Counted from the stretch's first letter, positions 29,008 to 38,896 are shown. The stretch: DNA of 64,000 nucleotides from Sphingobium sp. (GCA_035196065.1 CP136575.1:2210769-2274768); one strand, 5' to 3'. Notes: a model not told the origin generated them from the sequence alone. Made by a program: numbers and translations.

Positions 29008-29042
29008 CAGGCGGGGGAGCGGTTTACCCGATTCCCCGCCTG
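29008..29042 (+). terminator. GC-rich hairpin before the large barrel gene
   Basis: CAGGCGGGG and CCCCGCCTG form a perfect 9-base stem with a 17-base loop, followed by TTTC. It lies eight bases after the third gene's stop and 12 bases before the next ATG. It may be a leaky terminator or a processing site that lowers expression of the large downstream gene. It also crowds the ribosome-binding region of that gene. Confidence 0.5.
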
Positions 29043-29053
29043 TTTCGCAGATA

Positions 29054-32000
29054 ATGGTGTTAACCAAACTTATCAGACAGCGCGCAGGAACGCTGGCGGC
29101 AGCAAGCCTTATGGCTGCCGCCTGCCTTCCCGCGCATGCGCAATCCTTGCCCGATACAATCAGCAATGTTGCGCAGGCGGAATGGACTGCGGGCGGCCAA
29201 ACACTGATCCGGCCCTCCAACAGTGTCGAAATCGCTGTCAAACGGGGCAGTGGACAAGGTGCGAAGCTCGAACTTTACCGATTTGCTGGGGCAAATGGGA
29301 CGGAGACCACCAATTTAGCGCCAACTATGTGCCAAGGCACAAATGGACCGGTGCCGGTGGCCTTGCACGGCGTATTTGCCGATTTGCCAACCAACCCCGC
29401 CGTCCTGGCCCGCACCACGTCTATCCGGGCGGGCGAGCCGTTGGTGCTCAAGATCACCGCGCCAAACAAAAATATCAATCCGCGCAGCATTGACAGTTTC
29501 AATGCAGACGTCAGAGCCGACGATGGCGATGTCGAACGTCTGACATTCACCGAAACAGCGCCCAATTCCGCTATTTTCATGGCGATGATCAATACGAGCG
29601 CGATTCCACCCGCGTCGGTCGCCGGCGACTGCGTTTTGTCAGTCAGGCCGGGCGCACAGCTCAGTTTGGAACTTGATGACGTCCAAAGCGGCAACGTCAT
29701 CGATCAGGGCCAGGTCGATATTCTTGTCGATCCCTTTGGCCTAACTTTCGACAGTGCCGATGGCGCGCCTGTAGATGGCACCCAGGTCACAATTGTCGAT
29801 GCCGCGACCGGTGCGCCAGCACAGGTGTTTGGTGACGATGGCGCATCCGCCTTCCCCAGCACCATCATTACAGGCAGCACGGTAACCGACAGCGGTGGTC
29901 AAACCTATGTTTTTGAACCAGGATTCTACCGATTCCCGTTCTTAAGACGTGGCGACTACCGGCTGATCGTGTCCCCAGTGGCACCCTACACCCACCCATC
30001 AGTGGCGACCCCTGCCGAAATCTCGGTACTGACAAGGCCCGATGGCGGGCGATTTGTGATCGCCCCGGGATCTTATGGTGGTATCATCACGCTGAATGAT
30101 CCGGCCCCGGTGCGTATCGACATTCCACTCGATCGACCCGGCGATAGCCTGCAATTGCAAAAATCGACCTCGGCGACCACGGCGATGCCCGGCGATGTCG
30201 TGCAATATCGCATTGAAATCCGCAATCCGGACCGGACGCGCACCAGCGGACCGGTGACTGTTACAGATTTATTGCCTGATTCCATGCGTTTACGGGTTAA
30301 CAGCCTGCGCTATAACGGCACCCCAATCGCGCCTGTCGCCAGCGCGGATGGCAAGCAATTTTCCGTCACCCTGCCCCCTTTACCTGGCGCCGGAACGGGA
30401 CTTTTGACCTATCTGACGGAAGTAAGGATCGACGCACGCCCTGGCGATGCCGTCAATCGTGCTTCGGCACGCGATAATCGCGGGACTAGCAGCGAAATCG
30501 CCGACGCATCCGTGCGCATCATACGCGATGGCATCAGCGAGCGTTTCACGATCGTCGGCCGTATCACAGACGGTGGCTGTGGTATCAATCCGCGGCAGGC
30601 GAAGGGTATAAGCGGCGTTCGCGTGATGCTGCAGGATGGCACCTACACCATTACCGACGTCGATGGCCGCTACCATTTCGAAGGCGTAATTCCGGGGCTC
30701 CATGTCGTGCAGGTTGATCCGTCAACTTTCCCGCTGGATCGGGCCCCAATCAACTGTGCGAAAAACAGCCGCAGCGCAGGAAGTGCGATATCGCGCTTCG
30801 TCGAAGGCCGCGGCGGCAGCCTGAAACGCGCGGATTTCCGTGCACATGCGGTCGCCCCACGCGCCAATTCGGTCCGCCAGATCGCACGTCCGGTCGAACA
30901 AAATGCGGAACAGCGCAGCATTGCCGGTGGTGAGAAAGACTGGGTTGCGGGGCAAGTTCCCGGAACCGAATTCCTATTCCCGGGCGTCGGACACAACCCG
31001 CCGGTTCCCGCGATCCGTGTTGCATTCAAGCATGCCCGTAACGAACGGATTGAGCTTTCCCTCAACGGAAAACCTGTCGATCCATTGAACTTCGACGGTA
31101 TCAAGCGTGGCGCCGAAGGGCAGGTCAATGTCAGCACCTGGCGGGGTGTCGAGCTGGAAGCCGGCACAAACAAGCTTGTCGCCCGAGTGCTTGACGCAAA
31201 TGGAGCGGAAACGGGCAAGTTTGAACGCGAAGTGCATTTCGCGACGCCCGCAATCCAGGCCCAGTTTATCAAGGAAAAATCGCTTCTGCTCGCCGATGGC
31301 GTCAACCGCCCACGTATCGCCGTGCGCTTGACAGACCGCACAGGCAAACCGATTCAGCCCGATGCTGTCGGCGCATTCAGCGTCAGCGACCCCTATCGCC
31401 CGGCCGTCGAAATCGATGCCCAGCAGGCCAACCAACTTTCAGGTCTGGAACGTGCAGCACCCGTGTGGCGCGTGATCGGGGAAGACGGGATCGCCTATAT
31501 CGAACTCGAGCCGACCACGGCATCGGGCACTGTGGCGATCAGCTTTGACTTCCTCGACGGACAGGTGAAGCACAGCCAGCGCGTCGAAACATGGCTCGAT
31601 CCCGGTGATCGCCCTTGGACCGTCGTCGGCTTTGCCGCGGGCACCATCGGTTTCAACAAGCTGGAACAGGGCCTTGAGGATCTGGCTGGCGATGAAGACC
31701 CGCTGAATGTCGATGGTCGCATCGCCCTCTATGCCAAGGGCCGAGTCAGCGGCAAATGGCTGATGACGCTCGCCTATGACAGCGACAAAAAGGCCGATGA
31801 CGCCCGCTTTGCCGGCACCATCGATCCGCGCCGCTACTACACGGTCTATGCCGACCGCAGCGAACAGCGCTATGACGCGGCATCGATCCGCCGCCTCTAT
31901 CTGAAGCTGGAGCGGCCGCAATTTTACGCGCTGTTCGGCGACTATCAAACCGGCATCGATGAACCCCAGCTTGCGCGTTATCAGCGCAGCTTCAACGGCA

Positions 32001-34141
32001 TCAAGGCAGAGTATCGCAGCGATGATGTGCATGCACAGGTCTTTGCCGCAGATACGCCTTACCGCTATCGTCGCGATGAAATCCAGGGCACCGGCCTTAG
32101 CGGGCCCTATGCGCTAAGCGCGCGCGACATCTTTGCCAACAGCGAGCGGATCACACTTGAAACCCGCGATCGCCTGCAATCAAACATCATTGTCGAACGC
32201 AAGCAGCTGATGCGTCACATCGACTATGATATTGATTATGCGAGCGGCACGTTGCGGTTCCGTGAACCGATCTTGTCGCGCTCTAGCGGTCTCGATCCGC
32301 AGTTCATCATCGCCGAATATGAAGTCGATGGCGTTGGCGAGCGTGTGAACAATGCCGGCGGACGTGTGAAATGGCAATCGGCTGACCAGAATCTGCAAAT
32401 CGCCGCGACCGCGATCCATGACGAGACTGACAGCGACAAAACCAATCTTGTCGGTGCTGATATCCGCTATCGCCCTGCAGCCGGGACGGAATTGCGCGCT
32501 GAATTCGCCGCGACCGATGGCCAGGCCCGTGCGCGTAGTGCAACACCCGATGCCGGCGGCGCCAGTGCGTTGCTGCTTGAAGCAGAACATCATGGCCCGA
32601 AATTCGACCTACTCGGCTACTACCGCCGCCAAAGCGCTGGGTTCGGCGTGGGGCAGACCAATCGCAGCGAATTGGGCGCCGAAAAATTTGGCCTCGACAC
32701 GCGCTATCGCCTGACGGACAAGCTTTCGATCTCGGCGCTTGGCTATCAGGAAAACTATCTCGACAACAATGCCCGCCGGATCGCAGGCACGGCAGAGGTC
32801 GAATATCGCAACGCCGACGCGTCGCTGCGCGCCGGTCTGACCCATGCCAATGACCGGCTGGACGATGGCACGACCAACCAGTCAACATTGGCCCGGATCG
32901 CAGGTTCGTACCAATTGACCCAAAAACTGGAGGTCAGCGCGCAGACGGAATTTGCCATTGGCGGCCAGGACGAGAGCATTGACTTCCCTGCCCGTCACAG
33001 CGTCGGTGCGCGCTATGCAATCCGAAACGACATCGCATTGATCGGCAGTTATGAAATTGCCAAGGGCGAGAAGGTTGATGCCAAAACTGCCCGCATCGGT
33101 TTCGATATCGCACCATGGAGCGGCGGCCGCATCCTAGCGAGCGCGAACCAGCAGGATATCGGCGAATTTGGCGCACGAACCTTCGCTTCCTATGGCCTTG
33201 CCCAGTCGTTCCGCATCAACGACAAATGGTCGCTCGATTTCACCCTTGATGGCAATCAGACCGTCGGCGGCTTTGATCGCAGCGACGTGATCAATCCACT
33301 ACAGCCGGTTGCTTCGGGCGGATTCCTGGGCAGCGACGGGACGCTGAGCGAAGATTTCGTCGCAGTCACTGGCGGCGCAACCTATCGTGGCGATGACTGG
33401 AGTTGGACGGGACGAGCCGAATGGCGCGATGGCGACACCACGCAGCGTTATGGCTTTACCACCGCGATCCTGCGCGAAATCGGCGAAGGCCGCGCCGTTG
33501 GCGGTACCTTCAACTGGTTCAAGGCGCAGCAGCAGGGCGGCGCGCAGACCATGACAGCTGACGCAGAAATCAGCTGGGCCCATCGCCCCGCCGACAGCCA
33601 ATGGGCATTGCTCAACAAAACCGAATTTCGCAATGACGCCGTGAAGAATGCAGTCGCCGGCTTGCCCGGGCCGGTTGGCGGCGCACCGTTGCTGGTCAGC
33701 GGCGATGTGAAATCCGACCGCGTAATCAACAGCCTGTCGGTCAACTACACGCCGATCGACCAACGAGACGGCAATTTCATCGAGCGCGGTGAATATGCAC
33801 TGTTTTGGGGCACGCGCTATACCAGCGAACGTTTCGGCGAAGACGATGTCAAAGGCTGGAGCAATGTGATCGGCGCCGACCTGCGCTTTGACCTTTCCGA
33901 CATTGCCGATATCGGTGCGTCGGGAACGGTGCGCGTCGGCACATCGGGCAAGACTGTTGCCTGGTCGGGTGGCCCAACGCTGACGGTAACGCCTTTTGAA
34001 AATGCCAATGTCACGATCGGCTATAACTTTGTCGGCTTCAAAGACCGCGATTTCGAGGAAAGCCGCTACACACGCAGTGGCCCGTTCCTCACATTCAAGC
34101 TGAAGTTCGACCAGACCAGCCTTGCCGGATTCAAATTCTGA
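29054..34141 (+). CDS. giant exported protein: DUF11 and SdrD/Cna-B-like domains plus predicted outer-membrane barrel
   Basis: The 1695-residue protein has a signal peptide (hydrophobic AAASLMAAACLPAHA, cleavage near residue 29). An N-terminal half of beta-rich extracellular-type domains includes a DUF11 domain near residues 365-490 (MPGDVVQYRIEIRNP, VTVTDLLPDSMRL) and a carboxypeptidase-regulatory/SdrD-B-like domain near 497-560 (GISGVRVMLQDGTYTITDVDG, in part). From about residue 850 to the end the sequence alternates hydrophobic and polar residues with many Tyr, Arg and Asp at strand edges and ends in an aromatic Phe after LKFDQTSLAGFKF, as integral outer-membrane barrels do. No TonB-receptor plug is evident. 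A role as outer-membrane anchor or exporter for the three small proteins is inference. Confidence 0.82.
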   Translation: MVLTKLIRQRAGTLAAASLMAAACLPAHAQSLPDTISNVAQAEWTAGGQTLIRPSNSVEIAVKRGSGQGAKLELYRFAGANGTETTNLAPTMCQGTNGPVPVALHGVFADLPTNPAVLARTTSIRAGEPLVLKITAPNKNINPRSIDSFNADVRADDGDVERLTFTETAPNSAIFMAMINTSAIPPASVAGDCVLSVRPGAQLSLELDDVQSGNVIDQGQVDILVDPFGLTFDSADGAPVDGTQVTIVDAATGAPAQVFGDDGASAFPSTIITGSTVTDSGGQTYVFEPGFYRFPFLRRGDYRLIVSPVAPYTHPSVATPAEISVLTRPDGGRFVIAPGSYGGIITLNDPAPVRIDIPLDRPGDSLQLQKSTSATTAMPGDVVQYRIEIRNPDRTRTSGPVTVTDLLPDSMRLRVNSLRYNGTPIAPVASADGKQFSVTLPPLPGAGTGLLTYLTEVRIDARPGDAVNRASARDNRGTSSEIADASVRIIRDGISERFTIVGRITDGGCGINPRQAKGISGVRVMLQDGTYTITDVDGRYHFEGVIPGLHVVQVDPSTFPLDRAPINCAKNSRSAGSAISRFVEGRGGSLKRADFRAHAVAPRANSVRQIARPVEQNAEQRSIAGGEKDWVAGQVPGTEFLFPGVGHNPPVPAIRVAFKHARNERIELSLNGKPVDPLNFDGIKRGAEGQVNVSTWRGVELEAGTNKLVARVLDANGAETGKFEREVHFATPAIQAQFIKEKSLLLADGVNRPRIAVRLTDRTGKPIQPDAVGAFSVSDPYRPAVEIDAQQANQLSGLERAAPVWRVIGEDGIAYIELEPTTASGTVAISFDFLDGQVKHSQRVETWLDPGDRPWTVVGFAAGTIGFNKLEQGLEDLAGDEDPLNVDGRIALYAKGRVSGKWLMTLAYDSDKKADDARFAGTIDPRRYYTVYADRSEQRYDAASIRRLYLKLERPQFYALFGDYQTGIDEPQLARYQRSFNGIKAEYRSDDVHAQVFAADTPYRYRRDEIQGTGLSGPYALSARDIFANSERITLETRDRLQSNIIVERKQLMRHIDYDIDYASGTLRFREPILSRSSGLDPQFIIAEYEVDGVGERVNNAGGRVKWQSADQNLQIAATAIHDETDSDKTNLVGADIRYRPAAGTELRAEFAATDGQARARSATPDAGGASALLLEAEHHGPKFDLLGYYRRQSAGFGVGQTNRSELGAEKFGLDTRYRLTDKLSISALGYQENYLDNNARRIAGTAEVEYRNADASLRAGLTHANDRLDDGTTNQSTLARIAGSYQLTQKLEVSAQTEFAIGGQDESIDFPARHSVGARYAIRNDIALIGSYEIAKGEKVDAKTARIGFDIAPWSGGRILASANQQDIGEFGARTFASYGLAQSFRINDKWSLDFTLDGNQTVGGFDRSDVINPLQPVASGGFLGSDGTLSEDFVAVTGGATYRGDDWSWTGRAEWRDGDTTQRYGFTTAILREIGEGRAVGGTFNWFKAQQQGGAQTMTADAEISWAHRPADSQWALLNKTEFRNDAVKNAVAGLPGPVGGAPLLVSGDVKSDRVINSLSVNYTPIDQRDGNFIERGEYALFWGTRYTSERFGEDDVKGWSNVIGADLRFDLSDIADIGASGTVRVGTSGKTVAWSGGPTLTVTPFENANVTIGYNFVGFKDRDFEESRYTRSGPFLTFKLKFDQTSLAGFKF

Positions 34142-34176
34142 TCGGCCATTGCGTCCTCAATGGGACGGAATGAACG

Positions 34177-35439
34177 TCAATCAGCGAAAAGCAGAACCGG
34201 CGTTTCGATCAGTTTCTTGACTGCTTGCACGAAACTTGCCGCATCCCAGCCATCGACAACGCGATGATCGCAACTGATCGACAGATTCATCAATTTGCGT
34301 GCCTCGATCGTATCGCCGACAAACATGGGCCGCTCGACAATCTTGTTGGGGCCGATGATGGCTACCTCAGGCCGGTTGATCACCGGGGTCGTCGCAATTC
34401 CACCCAGCGGGCCAAGCGACGTGATCGTCAATGTTGAACCTGATAATTCCTCGCTTTTCGCACTGCCATTGCGCACAGCCCCAGCCAGGCGGACGATTTC
34501 CTGCGCCAATTGCCACACATTGCGATCTTGGGCATCGCGGATCACAGGCACGACCAGACCGGCGTCGGTTTGTGTTGCCATGCCCAGATGCACCGACCCA
34601 TGGCGGGTCACTATGCCCGCCTCGTCGTCATAACGGGCATTGATCATCGGAAAATCAGGTAATGCCTTGCAGATTGCAACGATCAGGAAAGGCAGCATGG
34701 TCAGCTTCGGCCTGTTGCCCCGATTGGCGTTCAGATCCGCACGCATGCCTTCAACTGCGGTTACATCAAATTCTTCGACATAGGAAAAATGCGGAATGTG
34801 GCGTTTTGACGCAGCCATATTCTCGGCGATACGGCGGCGCATCCCGATGACCTTGATTGTCTCGTCAGCACGCTTTGCCGAACCGCCCGGCGCACGATAA
34901 CCCTGCCCCGCACCATAGTTCAGATAGGCATCAAGATCGGCATGGCGGATATGGCCACCCGACGTCTTGACGTCATTCAGGTCAACCCCAAGATCGCGGG
35001 CACGGGCACGGACCGCCGGCGATGCAGTAATTTTCTGCGTGGTTTCCGGCTCAACCACAGCATTTGATTGCACAGGAACAACGTCTGACATGTTCTTGGC
35101 GGGCTGCATCTGCGGTGGTGCGGAAGGTTCGGGCGCGGCGACTGCCTCAGGCTCGGCCTTTCCATATTCCCGCGCTTCATCGGCGGCATCGCCTTCGGTC
35201 TCGGTCTGGATCTCGACAAGCATGGAGCCGATCGCGATGACATCGCCCGCCTCTCCGGCGACGGCGGTGACGATACCGGCCACCGGGCTTTCCATTTCGA
35301 CGGTCGCCTTGTCGGTCATCATGTCAGCCAATGGCTGGTCTTCTTCGATCCGGTCGCCCACTGCGACATGCCATGCAACGATTTCGGCTTCGGCAATGCC
35401 TTCACCAATGTCAGGAAGCTTGAAGACAAATTTGCCCAT
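34177..35439 (-). CDS. bkdB: branched-chain 2-oxoacid dehydrogenase E2 (dihydrolipoamide acyltransferase)
   Basis: E2 moves the acyl group from E1 to CoA. The 420-residue protein has an N-terminal lipoyl domain with the lipoylated lysine in TDKATVEM, an Ala/Pro/Glu linker, a peripheral subunit-binding domain (ASPAVRARARDLGVDL) and a catalytic domain with the C-terminal SCDHRVVDGWDA active site. It follows E1 beta by four bases. No E3 gene is adjacent, so a shared lipoamide dehydrogenase elsewhere is expected. Confidence 0.93.
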   Translation of the reverse strand: MGKFVFKLPDIGEGIAEAEIVAWHVAVGDRIEEDQPLADMMTDKATVEMESPVAGIVTAVAGEAGDVIAIGSMLVEIQTETEGDAADEAREYGKAEPEAVAAPEPSAPPQMQPAKNMSDVVPVQSNAVVEPETTQKITASPAVRARARDLGVDLNDVKTSGGHIRHADLDAYLNYGAGQGYRAPGGSAKRADETIKVIGMRRRIAENMAASKRHIPHFSYVEEFDVTAVEGMRADLNANRGNRPKLTMLPFLIVAICKALPDFPMINARYDDEAGIVTRHGSVHLGMATQTDAGLVVPVIRDAQDRNVWQLAQEIVRLAGAVRNGSAKSEELSGSTLTITSLGPLGGIATTPVINRPEVAIIGPNKIVERPMFVGDTIEARKLMNLSISCDHRVVDGWDAASFVQAVKKLIETPVLLFAD

Positions 35440-35443
35440 GACG

Positions 35444-36466
35444 TCAGTCCTTCATGATCTTTTCAATCGCGCTGCCAATGCGCACCGGGCCGGGAAAATA
35501 GGCCCATTCAAGGCTATGCGGATAGGGCGTGTCGAAACCGGTAACACGTTCAACCGGCGCCTCGAGGTGATAGAAACATCTTTCCTGGACAAGCGAGGCC
35601 AGTTCCGCGCCAAACCCGCTCGTTCGGGTCGCCTCATGTACGATTAAACATCTACCCGTTTTTTTCACTGAGTTTTCAATTGCCTCAATGTCTAATGGTA
35701 GAAGTGTTCTTAAGTCTATCACCTCAGCGTCTACGCCCATTTCTTCGACAATCGTGCGGACAACATGCACCATTGCGCCATAGGTCAGCACAGTGAGCGC
35801 ATCGCCCGCGCGCACGATAGCGGCTTTGCCCAGTTCGATCCGGTAATAATCCTCAGGCACCGCGCTGGCCGCATGTTTTGACCATGGCTCTACCGGCCGA
35901 TCATAATAGCCGGTGAAAGGGCCGTTATAGATGCGCTTCGGTTCAAAGAAGATCACCGGGTCTTTATCCTCGATCGCCGCGATCAGCAGCCCTTTGGCGT
36001 CATAAGGATTGGACGGGACCACTGTCTTGATGCCGCAGACATGGGTGAAGAGGCTTTCCGGGCTCTGGCTGTGCGTCTGACCGCCAAATATGCCCCCGCC
36101 AAAGGGCGAACGCACCGTCATCGGGCAGATGAAGTCGCCGGCGGAACGATAGCGCAGCCGCGCCGCCTCGCTGACCAGTTGGTCAAGCCCGGGATAGATA
36201 TAATCGGCAAACTGGATTTCAGGAACGGGACGCAAGCCATAAGCAGCCATCCCCACGCCGACGCCGATAATGCCATTCTCACTGATCGGCGTATCAAAGA
36301 CGCGGGTTTTCCCGTGTTTCTGCTGAAGGTTCGCAGTCGCACGAAAGACTCCCCCGAAATAGCCGATATCCTCACCCATCAGGACAATGTTGGGATCACG
36401 TTCCAGCATCAAATCGAGCGCGCTGTTGATCGCCTCGATCATGTTCATCGTCTTGGTCACGGCCAT
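35444..36466 (-). CDS. bkdA2: 2-oxoisovalerate dehydrogenase E1 beta subunit
   Basis: E1 beta forms the alpha2beta2 decarboxylase with E1 alpha. The 340-residue protein from the ATG at 36466 (TAATG overlap with E1 alpha) has MIEAINSALD, GEDIGYFGGVFRAT, DTPISENGIIGVGVGMA and the C-terminal HEATRTSGFGAELASLV. Codons for residues about 243-276 (35640-35735) are strikingly AT-rich, with TTA, AGA and ATA codons otherwise rare nearby, although the amino acids remain conserved. Confidence 0.94.
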   Translation of the reverse strand: MAVTKTMNMIEAINSALDLMLERDPNIVLMGEDIGYFGGVFRATANLQQKHGKTRVFDTPISENGIIGVGVGMAAYGLRPVPEIQFADYIYPGLDQLVSEAARLRYRSAGDFICPMTVRSPFGGGIFGGQTHSQSPESLFTHVCGIKTVVPSNPYDAKGLLIAAIEDKDPVIFFEPKRIYNGPFTGYYDRPVEPWSKHAASAVPEDYYRIELGKAAIVRAGDALTVLTYGAMVHVVRTIVEEMGVDAEVIDLRTLLPLDIEAIENSVKKTGRCLIVHEATRTSGFGAELASLVQERCFYHLEAPVERVTGFDTPYPHSLEWAYFPGPVRIGSAIEKIMKD

Positions 36467-37749
36467 TATTTCGGCTCCCATTCAGGGCCGAATTTGCGAT
36501 GCTGCTCCTCTAGCATCTGGGCGCATTGTTCCTTCAAATGCCAGGGCATTTCCTCGAACACATCCTCGAACATTGTTTCGAAGGGCTGATGCAAGCCATG
36601 GCCCAATATGCCATTGGCCTCGGCCTGTTTCTGCGCAGCCTTCACCAGATCGGTCAGTTCGGTCTGCAGCGCGGAATGCCGTTCTTCATCCCATTCGCCG
36701 AGAATGATCAAATGCTGTTTGAGCCGCTCCACAGGATCACCGAGCGGCCATTTTTCAAATTCCTTGGCTGCGCGATAGGCGCCCGGATCGTCAGAGGTAG
36801 AATGGCCCTCGGCGCGGTAGGTAAAATATTCGATCAGCGTGGGGCCGTTATTCGTCCGTGCCCTGTCCGATGCCCAGCGCATGGCCGCAAAAACCGCCAG
36901 CGGATCATTCCCATCAACCCGCAGCGCAGCAATACCATAGCCGATACCGCGTGCCGCAAATGTGGTGCGTTCACCGCCGGCAATCCCCGAAAAGGACGAT
37001 ATCGCCCATTGGTTGTTCACCACCTGCAAGATGACCGGCGCATTATAGACCGCCGCAAAGGTGAGCGCGCTGTGAAAATCGCCCTCGGCAGTCGAGCCCT
37101 CCCCGCACCATACGGCAGCGATGCGGCTGTCCCCGCGCGAGGCACTGGCCATCGCCCAGCCCACGGCCTGCGGATATTGCGTCGCCAGATTGCCTGAAAT
37201 GGTGAAAAAGCCATATTCAGGCGCCGAATACATGATCGGCAGCTGCCGACCTTTCAGATGATCACTGCGATTGGAATAAATCTGGTTCATCATCGCCACG
37301 ATCGGATAGCCACGGGTGACCAATATTCCTTGCTGGCGATAGCTTGGAAAGCACATGTCATCGCTGGCCAGCGCCATGGCTGTGGCGACCGAAGTTGCCT
37401 CCTCACCCGTCGACTTCATGTAGAAACTGGTTTTGCCCTGGCGCTGTGCGCGGAACATGCGATCATCAAACGCCCGGGTCAGCATCATGTTGCGAAGCAT
37501 CATGCGCAACTGCTCAGGCTCCAGCCCGGGGTTCCAGCTGCCCTTTGCCTGATGATCGTCGTCAAGGACGCGGACGAGGCCATAGGCAAGATCCCGTATC
37601 GCAGACGGCATGGCCGCCTCATCAGGCTTTGGCATGGAATCTACAGGCGGGACGCCGATGTCGCTAAAATCCGCTTCATCGCCTGGACGGAATTTGGGCT
37701 CAGGGATATGCAGCCGCAAGGGCGCCAGATTGGGCTTGCTACCTGTCAT
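36466..37749 (-). CDS. bkdA1: 2-oxoisovalerate dehydrogenase E1 alpha subunit
   Basis: E1 alpha binds thiamine diphosphate and decarboxylates branched-chain 2-oxoacids from Val, Leu and Ile. The 427-residue protein has the GEGSTAEGDFHSALTFAAVY ThDP motif ending in QVVNNQWAIS, and a conserved phosphorylation-loop-like RAEGHSTSDDPGAYR. An N-terminal extension of about 60 residues precedes the conserved fold, as in bacterial BkdA1. A good promoter lies 66 bases upstream. Confidence 0.94.
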   Translation of the reverse strand: MTGSKPNLAPLRLHIPEPKFRPGDEADFSDIGVPPVDSMPKPDEAAMPSAIRDLAYGLVRVLDDDHQAKGSWNPGLEPEQLRMMLRNMMLTRAFDDRMFRAQRQGKTSFYMKSTGEEATSVATAMALASDDMCFPSYRQQGILVTRGYPIVAMMNQIYSNRSDHLKGRQLPIMYSAPEYGFFTISGNLATQYPQAVGWAMASASRGDSRIAAVWCGEGSTAEGDFHSALTFAAVYNAPVILQVVNNQWAISSFSGIAGGERTTFAARGIGYGIAALRVDGNDPLAVFAAMRWASDRARTNNGPTLIEYFTYRAEGHSTSDDPGAYRAAKEFEKWPLGDPVERLKQHLIILGEWDEERHSALQTELTDLVKAAQKQAEANGILGHGLHQPFETMFEDVFEEMPWHLKEQCAQMLEEQHRKFGPEWEPK

Positions 37750-37814
37750 AGATTCCTCTCGTTCCCGCTGAAGGGCTCCGTGCGAATCAGATTTTAATGT
37801 TGTTCGCCCTTGTT

Positions 37815-37843
37815 ACTTTATTTCAATCCACATATTAGGTCAA
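37815..37843 (-). promoter_or_regulatory. sigma-70-type promoter of the bkd operon
   Basis: On the minus strand TTGACC (37843-37838) and TAAAGT (37820-37815) are separated by exactly 17 bases, about 66 bases before the E1 alpha ATG. The 104-base gap is AT-rich compared with both neighbours. Confidence 0.6.
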
Positions 37844-37853
37844 TATAGCTGTC

Positions 37854-38777
37854 CTAAACCGCAACAGGTGCTGCAATATGGGCCTGCGGTTGATAATCCA
37901 GCACCTCGAAATCCTCTATTTCATAGGCAAAGATGCTCTCCGGCTTGCGGAGCAGATGCAGCTTCGGCGCGCCATGCGGCTTGCGGGACAGCTGTTCCTC
38001 AACCAGTTCACCATGGTTCATGTAAAGATGCACATCGCCGCCCTGCCAGATCAGCTCGCCGGGCTCATAGCCGCATTGTTGTGCCAACATCCTGATCAGC
38101 ATCGAGGCTGCAAAGACATTGAAACCGAAACCAAGACCGAGATCGCAGGATCGCTGAAAGAGCAATCCGCTCAAAACTCCATCGGCCACATGGAATTGAT
38201 AGGTCTTGTGACAGGGGGGCAACGCCATCCGGTCAAGCTCGGCGACATTCCAGCCTTCAAAGATGTGCCGCCGGGATCCCGGATTGTTTTTAAGGCTTTC
38301 GACCAGCAGGGCGATTTGATTGATGCCCTTATCTGCGCGGCGATAAAGCCCCTCGCCCGCTGCTTCATAACGCGGCCAGTTAACCCATTGGGCGCCATAG
38401 ACTGGTCCCAGATCGCCCCATTTCTCGGCAAAGTCGGCATCGTCGACGATCCGTTGCTCAAATTCTTCCTGGCTATGGGCTTCACCCGTTTCCTGGCGAT
38501 AGCGTTGCAACGGCCAGTCGGTCCAGATGCGCACCTTTTGCTGCAACAAAGTACGGATATTGGTGTCGCCTGTAAGGAACCAGAGCATTTCACGTGCAGC
38601 GGTTTTCCAGAATATCCGCTTCGTCGTCAGCAACGGCACATTGTTATCGGCCAGCGAAAACCGCATCGTCGCACCGAATAATGAACGCGTGCCGACCCCT
38701 GTCCGGTCCTGCTGAACGGCGCCTTGGGTCCATATCCTGCGCATCAGCTCCAGATATTGGTCTTCATAATGCGCCAT
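37854..38777 (-). CDS. thyA: thymidylate synthase
   Basis: ThyA makes dTMP from dUMP using methylene-THF. The 307-residue protein has the DRTGVGTRSLFG start, the catalytic Cys in MALPPCHKTYQFHV, and LLFQRSCDLGLGFGFN. It is longer than the 264-residue E. coli enzyme because of an insertion of about 40-45 residues after the RIWTDW region (RYRQETGEAHSQEEFEQRI and following), as seen in many longer bacterial ThyA proteins. Confidence 0.95.
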   Translation of the reverse strand: MAHYEDQYLELMRRIWTQGAVQQDRTGVGTRSLFGATMRFSLADNNVPLLTTKRIFWKTAAREMLWFLTGDTNIRTLLQQKVRIWTDWPLQRYRQETGEAHSQEEFEQRIVDDADFAEKWGDLGPVYGAQWVNWPRYEAAGEGLYRRADKGINQIALLVESLKNNPGSRRHIFEGWNVAELDRMALPPCHKTYQFHVADGVLSGLLFQRSCDLGLGFGFNVFAASMLIRMLAQQCGYEPGELIWQGGDVHLYMNHGELVEEQLSRKPHGAPKLHLLRKPESIFAYEIEDFEVLDYQPQAHIAAPVAV

Positions 38778-38867
38778 TTACGAGCCACTTTCTTGCCGAT
38801 TCTTATTACAAGCAAGCTATGCGCACCGCATTGCCACGGCAATGGCAAGTTTTGCGCATCTTTGCGC

Positions 38868-38896
38868 TTGAAAGCCGCGAAACGCCCTTCTATAGG
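38868..38896 (+). promoter_or_regulatory. promoter of tRNA-Pro
   Basis: TTGAAA (38868-38873) and TATAGG (38891-38896) are spaced by 17 bases. The tRNA begins 40 bases after the -10. A CCGGAA-CCCG-TTCCGG hairpin (38914-38929) lies in the leader. Confidence 0.6.

Noticed and set aside
29054-34141. Classing the giant protein as a TonB-dependent receptor
   Set aside because: The C-terminal part looks like a barrel, but no TonB box or plug domain is recognisable after the signal peptide.
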